Source of the DNA: Pedobacter cryoconitis | GTDB lineage: Bacteria > Bacteroidota > Bacteroidia > Sphingobacteriales > Sphingobacteriaceae | DNA length: 64,000 bases | Assembly (NCBI RefSeq): GCF_014207135.1 | Contig: NZ_JACHCC010000001.1 | Span: 186,001 to 250,000, forward strand | Reading direction: 5' to 3' | Made by a program: the position numbers and the translations under genes | In this document: positions 60,901-64,000 of the stretch, one piece after another | How the letters are laid out: the number at the start of each line of letters is the position of its first letter | How positions within the stretch are numbered: the first letter of the stretch is position 1 | Notes under the pieces: generated by a model | Seen by the model: the letters and a program-made list of their open reading frames with translations, nothing else | Told to the model about the DNA's origin: nothing | Database searches by the model: none

Positions 60901-61956
60901 GGATATTCAGGCTTTTTCAAAAGCCTGGACAGGGAGTACGATAATACAAAATGTAGGATTGTGAGCCTGGAGACTAAAATGTCGGCCGAAGCTATCGCTG
61001 ACATCACTCTAAATGAAATATTAAATCCTGATAAACCTTCTGAAATCATTTATCACGGTAATCAGAGACAGATTATGGAGCTGATCCCAGCTGAACTGAT
61101 TACTGGATTGGAAGATTCTCATATTCAGCTGGATAAAGATGCAGTTGTACTGGTGTTGGGAGGAGCACAGGGAATTACTGCTGAACTGATGATTCATTTT
61201 GCGAAAGATTATCCTTGTACCTATATTCTTGTTGGCCGGTCGGCTGATCCAAAATCTGAGATCCATGGAACTGCCTCATCTTTAAAAACGAAAGATGAGA
61301 TCAGAAGCTATCTGATTAAACAGGGAGGATTTAAAAAACCTGCAGAATTAGAAAAAGAAACAGCCCGGATTTACAAGAATAATCAGATTCTGAATAGTAT
61401 CGCCATGCTTGAAAATGGTGGTTCCAAAGTAGTTTATGAATCTCTGGACTTAAGAGATGAAGAAGGTTTGAGTCAGTTTGTTGATCGTGTATATAAGGAT
61501 TACGGACGTATTGACGGAGTGGTGCATGGAGCTGGTTTATTAGAAGATAAATTATTCCATAGTAAGACTTCAGCATCTTTTGAAAGGGTATTTGATACTA
61601 AAGTTACTCCATTAAGAGTACTTGCTGAAAAGCTGAAACCAGAGACCCAGTTTGTGATTCTTTTTTCAAGTATTGCCTCAGTTTATGGCAATCGTGGACA
61701 AACAGATTATGCAGCAGCAAATAGTGTAATGGACAGGTATGCATGGGCTTTGAAAGAGAAAATCAATGGAAAGGTAATGTCGATCAACTGGGGGCCATGG
61801 AAGGGCGCTGGTATGGTTTCTCCCACACTTGAAAAAGAGTACGAAAGAAGAGGAATTGCATTGATCCCTTTGCAGGACGGTATGGAGACTTTCTTAAACG
61901 AACTTAAATATGGTAAAGAGAGCCAGGTACTGATTATGGCTGGGAATAACTGGTAG
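54922..61956 (+). CDS. Pfa-type polyketide/fatty acid synthase with N-terminal nitronate-monooxygenase-like barrels (NMO-NMO-KS-AT-ACP-ACP-KR)
   Basis: A 2,344-residue multidomain synthase. Residues 1-230 and 290-560 resemble two successive TIM barrels of the nitronate monooxygenase/enoyl reductase type (VWVQGGIGIHTAAAVLAQGA in the first; YPIAQGPMTRVSD and FEGRECGGHVGP in the second). A ketosynthase follows (about 643-1085; DAACASS Cys832, EAHGTGT, IGHTKCAAG), then an acyltransferase (GHSYGE, Ser1276). Two tandem acyl carriers each have the Pfa signature DLSIDSIKR (Ser1691 and Ser1800). A ketoreductase closes the protein (GGAQGITAE, and the SSIASVYGNRGQTDYAAAN segment). PfaA of PUFA producers has KS-AT-ACPs-KR; the N-terminal barrels normally belong to the separate PfaD. 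No dehydratase is seen here. It likely makes an unusual lipid with the next gene. Confidence 0.93.
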   Translation: MENLKIIGITPFEKPDAALAIALNHAGFFSVLNAGYLEPEALSAINKLVQSDVADFGICFPTDNFTAIALPEQVSLVIIPYGMKFKCKPKVKMIYQVYDLQSAKKAKAEGADGIIVKGNEGAGKVAQESSFVLFQRIIQEVKDIPVWVQGGIGIHTAAAVLAQGAAGIILDSQLALFPECSAPKSIKEMCSRLSGTETKLIDNCRILSRPNSPVIAHAITYSTLTSYFTDFDLETSYLPLGQDITLSSDLYNRYKKLDKLVFGLEEAIYGHLNQAKSLNVISPKNPLAKELNLVYPIAQGPMTRVSDVARFADAVSGAGGLSFIALSLLKGDTAKELIKETKRLAGTKTWGVGILGFAPQELRDEQMQYILEEKPPVVLIAGGRPSQAKPLEKVGIKTFLHVPSASLLDMFLKEGAKRFVFEGRECGGHVGPLSSLVLWEKQIERLLKEDNPEQISVFFAGGIHDAFSSAFIAVMAAPLAAKGMKVGVLMGTAYLYTTEAVTTGAIQDKFQEQALKASDTILLETAPGHETRCLKSQFSDFFTEEKEKLQQSGIDKKEIWAKLETLNVGRLRIAAKGIERRGDKLVTINEEEQLTLGMYMIGQVAAMRHQVVSVLELHQDVAEGNFRYIRDAVLSTPPQKVGKPLDVAIVGMACIFPGAKNIEEYWRNIILGKDSVTEVPDERWNKELYYDPASTAGDMSHSKWGGFIPRIDFDPLEFGIPPQSLAAIEPTQLLTLMVAKQAMENAGYQDGGFDQENVSVIIGAEGGNDLANSYGFRCFYKQVFGEMPEEIDQALPKMTEDSFPGILANVISGRVANRLNLGGRNFTVDAACASSLAAVDLACQELFLGKSDMVLAGGADLHNGINDYLMFSSTHALSRKGRCATFDGDADGIALGEGIAMIVLKRYDDALRDGDRIYSVIKGVGGSSDGKSLGLTAPRKNGQVQALERAYDQAGITPSVVGLVEAHGTGTVVGDKTELSALTDKFIQAGAIAGQAHLGSVKTQIGHTKCAAGLAGLIKASLAVYHGVKPPTIHLKNPNSYYNSATSPFAFHTEAGLWMDEKRYAGVSAFGFGGTNFHAVIESDHTANPSFSALRSWPSELFVFRGDNYEEAKSKLTAVKTLLDSNAQIDLKDIAYSLAMVNDKPIQLCIVADRPEDLIMKVELTLSGIESKDTYALKKREGKVAFMFPGQGSQRINMARDLFVIFPEMRDLLKDLPHYEKVLFPNAVFNAASLNKQKENIKDTRMAQPLLGIVDLAIANFLRTLGIVPDMVAGHSYGELPALCFAGAFAEDQLVALSAARAIAILEAVEDGDTGAMVAVNAKQEDLLKVIADLNDVYIVNYNSPMQSVLAGSTPAIQHLTEVLREARISFRQLEVACAFHSPLVAKSKGLYQQVLENVTFNDLELPVWSNTTAQEYPVGAREIKERLTDHLIKPVKFVDQVQQMYADGARIFIEVGPGKVLSGLTKACLGKDELILHAEDNGQNKLTHLLCMLATYVSTGNTIHIEKLFEGRGARLLNLDEPSLYKKSPAVWFVNGQHAIPSNGKLPSNGALPIIEPIQMKNKELRSESVQPVQSANEQMMQEYLNSMKLLIQAQRDVMLTFLGQNIPFNNQITNPLPVPQPVLAQPSVQADHFIPAVQQVISEPAAVKAIPVQKDVKLTLLQIVSDKTGYPQDMLGMEMDLEADLSIDSIKRLEIIGALRTELGGFSSDKSEDTVMEQLAGIKTLNGLVNWISENAIPESNNVSATINIEVTVKNNQPKFSSEELKAAILSVVSEKTGYPEEMLGMDLDLEADLSIDSIKRMEIIGELKLKIGFSQAQDQQDDLMEKLAAIKTLNGLVNWIADIESETDEVLTEAKKIIEESVTDNTVLEKLSRLRFELTPAALSDIEAAILKGQRFAVTDDGNGQAQKIKSLFKKHGAAVNIVSAGDDLQNYEGLIILNMFASEKKPGIIDHFEMIKQLDFEKIKWVYLISDTKCYLNEDADIELLRHYQGYSGFFKSLDREYDNTKCRIVSLETKMSAEAIADITLNEILNPDKPSEIIYHGNQRQIMELIPAELITGLEDSHIQLDKDAVVLVLGGAQGITAELMIHFAKDYPCTYILVGRSADPKSEIHGTASSLKTKDEIRSYLIKQGGFKKPAELEKETARIYKNNQILNSIAMLENGGSKVVYESLDLRDEEGLSQFVDRVYKDYGRIDGVVHGAGLLEDKLFHSKTSASFERVFDTKVTPLRVLAEKLKPETQFVILFSSIASVYGNRGQTDYAAANSVMDRYAWALKEKINGKVMSINWGPWKGAGMVSPTLEKEYERRGIALIPLQDGMETFLNELKYGKESQVLIMAGNNW

Positions 61957-61977
61957 GCTATATAAATATTAGGTTCT

Positions 61978-64000
61978 ATGAAGAAAACAGATGTAGCTGT
62001 AATTGGAATGTCCTGTGTCTTCCCTGGTGCGGGAGACCTGGATACGTTCTGGAAAAATATAATCAATAAGGTTGATTCCACGCAGGTTGTACCTGTAGAC
62101 CGTATCGATCCTGTTCATTTTGATAAAAATACTACAGGCGTAGATCGTTTCTATTGTAACAGAGGCGGGTTCATCCCTGATTATAATTTTGATCCTCAAC
62201 GTTTCGGTATACTTCCGGTAGCGGTAGAAGGGACAGAACCTGATCATCTGCTTACGCTCGATTTAGTTTATAAAGCGCTCGAAGATGCCGGTGTATTTGA
62301 TAAGGGTACCTCACTGGAAAAGACAGGTATCATTATTGGAAAAGGTAATTATGCCGGTCCGGGAGCAACCAGGGCAATTGAGATTGTAAGAACCGGAGAA
62401 CAGATCGCTGCTGTATTGAAAGATCTGCTGCCTGATCTGGGAACTGAAGATATAGAAAAAGTAAAACATGAATTCCAGAAGCGTAAAGGGCGTTTTGGCC
62501 CCGATACAGCTATGGGACTAATACCAAACCTGGTAGCTTCACTGGTCGCAAACCGCTTGAACCTGGGTGGAGTCGCTTTTACACTTGATGCTGCCTGTGC
62601 CAGTTCGTTGATAGCTATTGATCATGCAGTACAGGAGCTGAATAGCGGACGTTGCAATATGGTTATTGCCGGAGGCGTACATGTTGGTCAGAATGCAGCC
62701 TTTTGGAGTATATTCTCCAATTTAGGTGCTTTATCAAAGCAGGAAAGGATAAAACCATTTGATAACCAGGCAGACGGCCTGATTATCGGAGAGGGCTGCG
62801 GTTTTGTAGTTTTAAAACGGCTGGAAGATGCTATTCAGGATAAAGACCGGATTTATGCAGTAGTTAAAGGAGTAGGGGTCAGCAGTGATGGTAGCGGAAC
62901 AAGTGTGATGAGCCCGTCTGTAAAAGGTCAGCTCAGAGCGATTGAACAGGCCTGGGAAAATGCTGATGTTTCTCCGGGAACTATCGGTTACGTGGAAGCA
63001 CATGGTACAGGTACACCATTAGGAGATAAGACAGAAATTGAAACACTTACCCGGTTTTTTGGCTATAACGCGGATCTCCCTAAAGCGGGTATCGGAAGCG
63101 TAAAATCGAATATAGGGCATGCTATGCCTGCTGCGGGAATTGCCGGGTTGATTAAAACCTGTCTGGCGTTGTACCATGACATATTACCTCCAACTTTACA
63201 TTGTGATAATCCATTAGCTCAACTCGAAAAAACACGGTTTGCTGCAGTACAGGAATCCTCGGGATGGACAGCGTCAGGTTTACCGAAAATTGCAGGGGTA
63301 AATGCTTTTGGCTTTGGGGGGATCAATGCACACGTAGTTCTGGAAGGGTTTAATACGCCAAAGAGGGATGAGGTTTTATTGCTTGCGCGTGCAACTCATG
63401 AAGAACTGTTAGCTGCTCTGGAAAATCATGACTATAACCCGGGCAACGGAAATTATCGCATTGCGTTATTTGATCCTACACCTGAAAGAATAAAAAAGGC
63501 TATTAAAATTGCTGCCAAAAATACACCATGGCGTAATAAACAAGATATCTGGTATACAAATACCCCTCTGATCAGTAATGGTGGGAAAGTAGCATTTGTG
63601 TTTCCCGGGCTCGACGGACTGGCTGGTGGTGAGGTTTTAAGTGTAGCTGATTATTTTAAGCTGGAAGACGATCATCAGGTTGAAGCTGATGGATTGTTAA
63701 ATGAAGCCTTAAAAACACTGAATAAAAGTAGTGTACTGGATAAGGCACTTAAACAATTGGGAATCTGGCCTGATATGAATGCCGGACATAGTCTGGGAGA
63801 ATGGCTTGCCGCAAGATCTTCTGAACTTGCAGAAGAGAGTTCAGTATTACAATTACTTAAAGTCCTGAATCCTGAGACATTTGAACTGAAAGATTCCAGG
63901 TTTATCGCTGTTGGCTGCGGTATTGAACAGCTTTTGCCAGTTATTGCCGATATTAATAATCTCTACCTGTCTAATGATAACTGCCCTCAGCAGGTAATCC
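61978..64000 (+). CDS. Pfa-type synthase subunit, KS-AT, 3'-truncated by window
   Basis: The ATG at 61978 lies 21 nt after the upstream synthase stop; the frame is open to the window end (674 codons). A ketosynthase fills about residues 4-460 with the full triad: DAACASS (Cys207), EAHGTGTPLGD and SNIGHAMPAAG. It is followed by an acyltransferase whose first motif is FPGLDG instead of the usual FPGQG and whose elbow is GHSLGE (Ser605). The KS opening MKKTDVAVIGMSCVFPGAGD is standard for the PfaB/PfaC group. Later domains (dehydratases, enoyl reductase, phosphopantetheinyl transferase) are expected in or after this gene but lie beyond the window. Confidence 0.92.
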   Translation, partial: MKKTDVAVIGMSCVFPGAGDLDTFWKNIINKVDSTQVVPVDRIDPVHFDKNTTGVDRFYCNRGGFIPDYNFDPQRFGILPVAVEGTEPDHLLTLDLVYKALEDAGVFDKGTSLEKTGIIIGKGNYAGPGATRAIEIVRTGEQIAAVLKDLLPDLGTEDIEKVKHEFQKRKGRFGPDTAMGLIPNLVASLVANRLNLGGVAFTLDAACASSLIAIDHAVQELNSGRCNMVIAGGVHVGQNAAFWSIFSNLGALSKQERIKPFDNQADGLIIGEGCGFVVLKRLEDAIQDKDRIYAVVKGVGVSSDGSGTSVMSPSVKGQLRAIEQAWENADVSPGTIGYVEAHGTGTPLGDKTEIETLTRFFGYNADLPKAGIGSVKSNIGHAMPAAGIAGLIKTCLALYHDILPPTLHCDNPLAQLEKTRFAAVQESSGWTASGLPKIAGVNAFGFGGINAHVVLEGFNTPKRDEVLLLARATHEELLAALENHDYNPGNGNYRIALFDPTPERIKKAIKIAAKNTPWRNKQDIWYTNTPLISNGGKVAFVFPGLDGLAGGEVLSVADYFKLEDDHQVEADGLLNEALKTLNKSSVLDKALKQLGIWPDMNAGHSLGEWLAARSSELAEESSVLQLLKVLNPETFELKDSRFIAVGCGIEQLLPVIADINNLYLSNDNCPQQVI

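Noticed and set aside
1..64000. CRISPR arrays, tRNA, rRNA, insertion sequences
   Set aside because: No regularly spaced repeats of CRISPR size, no cloverleaf-like sequences, no transposase or terminal inverted repeats were recognised by eye.

Overview
The window looks like a chromosomal segment of a Bacteroidota bacterium, most likely Pedobacter or a close relative in the Sphingobacteriaceae. Reasons: AT-rich intergenic DNA with few Shine-Dalgarno sequences, SpII lipoproteins of the Bacteroidota kind, a DUF3347/haem-binding/multicopper-oxidase copper locus, a LytS/LytTR pair, and small proteins typical of the phylum. No rRNA, tRNA, CRISPR array or insertion sequence was recognised.

Positions 1-35.6 kb hold the 3' part of a non-ribosomal peptide synthetase (NRPS) cluster, all on the + strand. 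The first NRPS is cut by the window start and has four modules; the second has an N-terminal TubC-type docking domain, four modules and a terminal thioesterase. Reading the adenylation pockets by eye gives: D-Asp, L-Phe-like, D-diamino acid, L-X (unassigned, perhaps basic), D-Ser, D-diamino acid, D-Val, L-diamino acid, release. Carrier-protein motifs, epimerisation domains and condensation-domain subtypes all agree with this stereochemistry. An MsbA-like ABC exporter follows, then homologues of SbnA and SbnB, which make L-2,3-diaminopropionate (Dap), then a strong terminator. The product is probably a cationic peptide, possibly a lipopeptide. It recalls the pedopeptin/isopedopeptin compounds of Pedobacter, but the modules before the window are needed to say more. 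A 3.3-kb adenylation-carrier-epimerisation block is nearly duplicated between the two synthetase genes.

Positions 35.6-50 kb are accessory and housekeeping genes: a small DUF5808-like protein, two divergent secreted beta-helix proteins (one a lipoprotein, one with a C-terminal PDZ domain), a GNAT acetyltransferase, a minus-strand five-gene copper/metal operon ending in a multicopper oxidase with an apparent CopB-like barrel tail, a fatty-acid-hydroxylase-family membrane protein, a LytS-type kinase with its LytTR regulator, and a secreted CocE/S15 hydrolase.

Positions 50-54 kb contain a translationally coupled cassette: a 54-residue membrane protein with a YIDPGTGS motif, a SAM methyltransferase-like protein, and a membrane-anchored sulfatase/phosphoethanolamine-transferase-like protein that may be frameshifted at its end. 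A thioredoxin-like protein and a small hypothetical gene follow. About 1 kb of largely non-coding DNA with a hairpin and an 11-nt tandem repeat separates these from the next locus.

Positions 54.9-64 kb begin a second biosynthetic locus resembling polyunsaturated-fatty-acid (Pfa) synthases. Its first protein carries an unusual N-terminal pair of nitronate-monooxygenase-like barrels fused to KS-AT-ACP-ACP-KR; the second (KS-AT...) runs off the window end.
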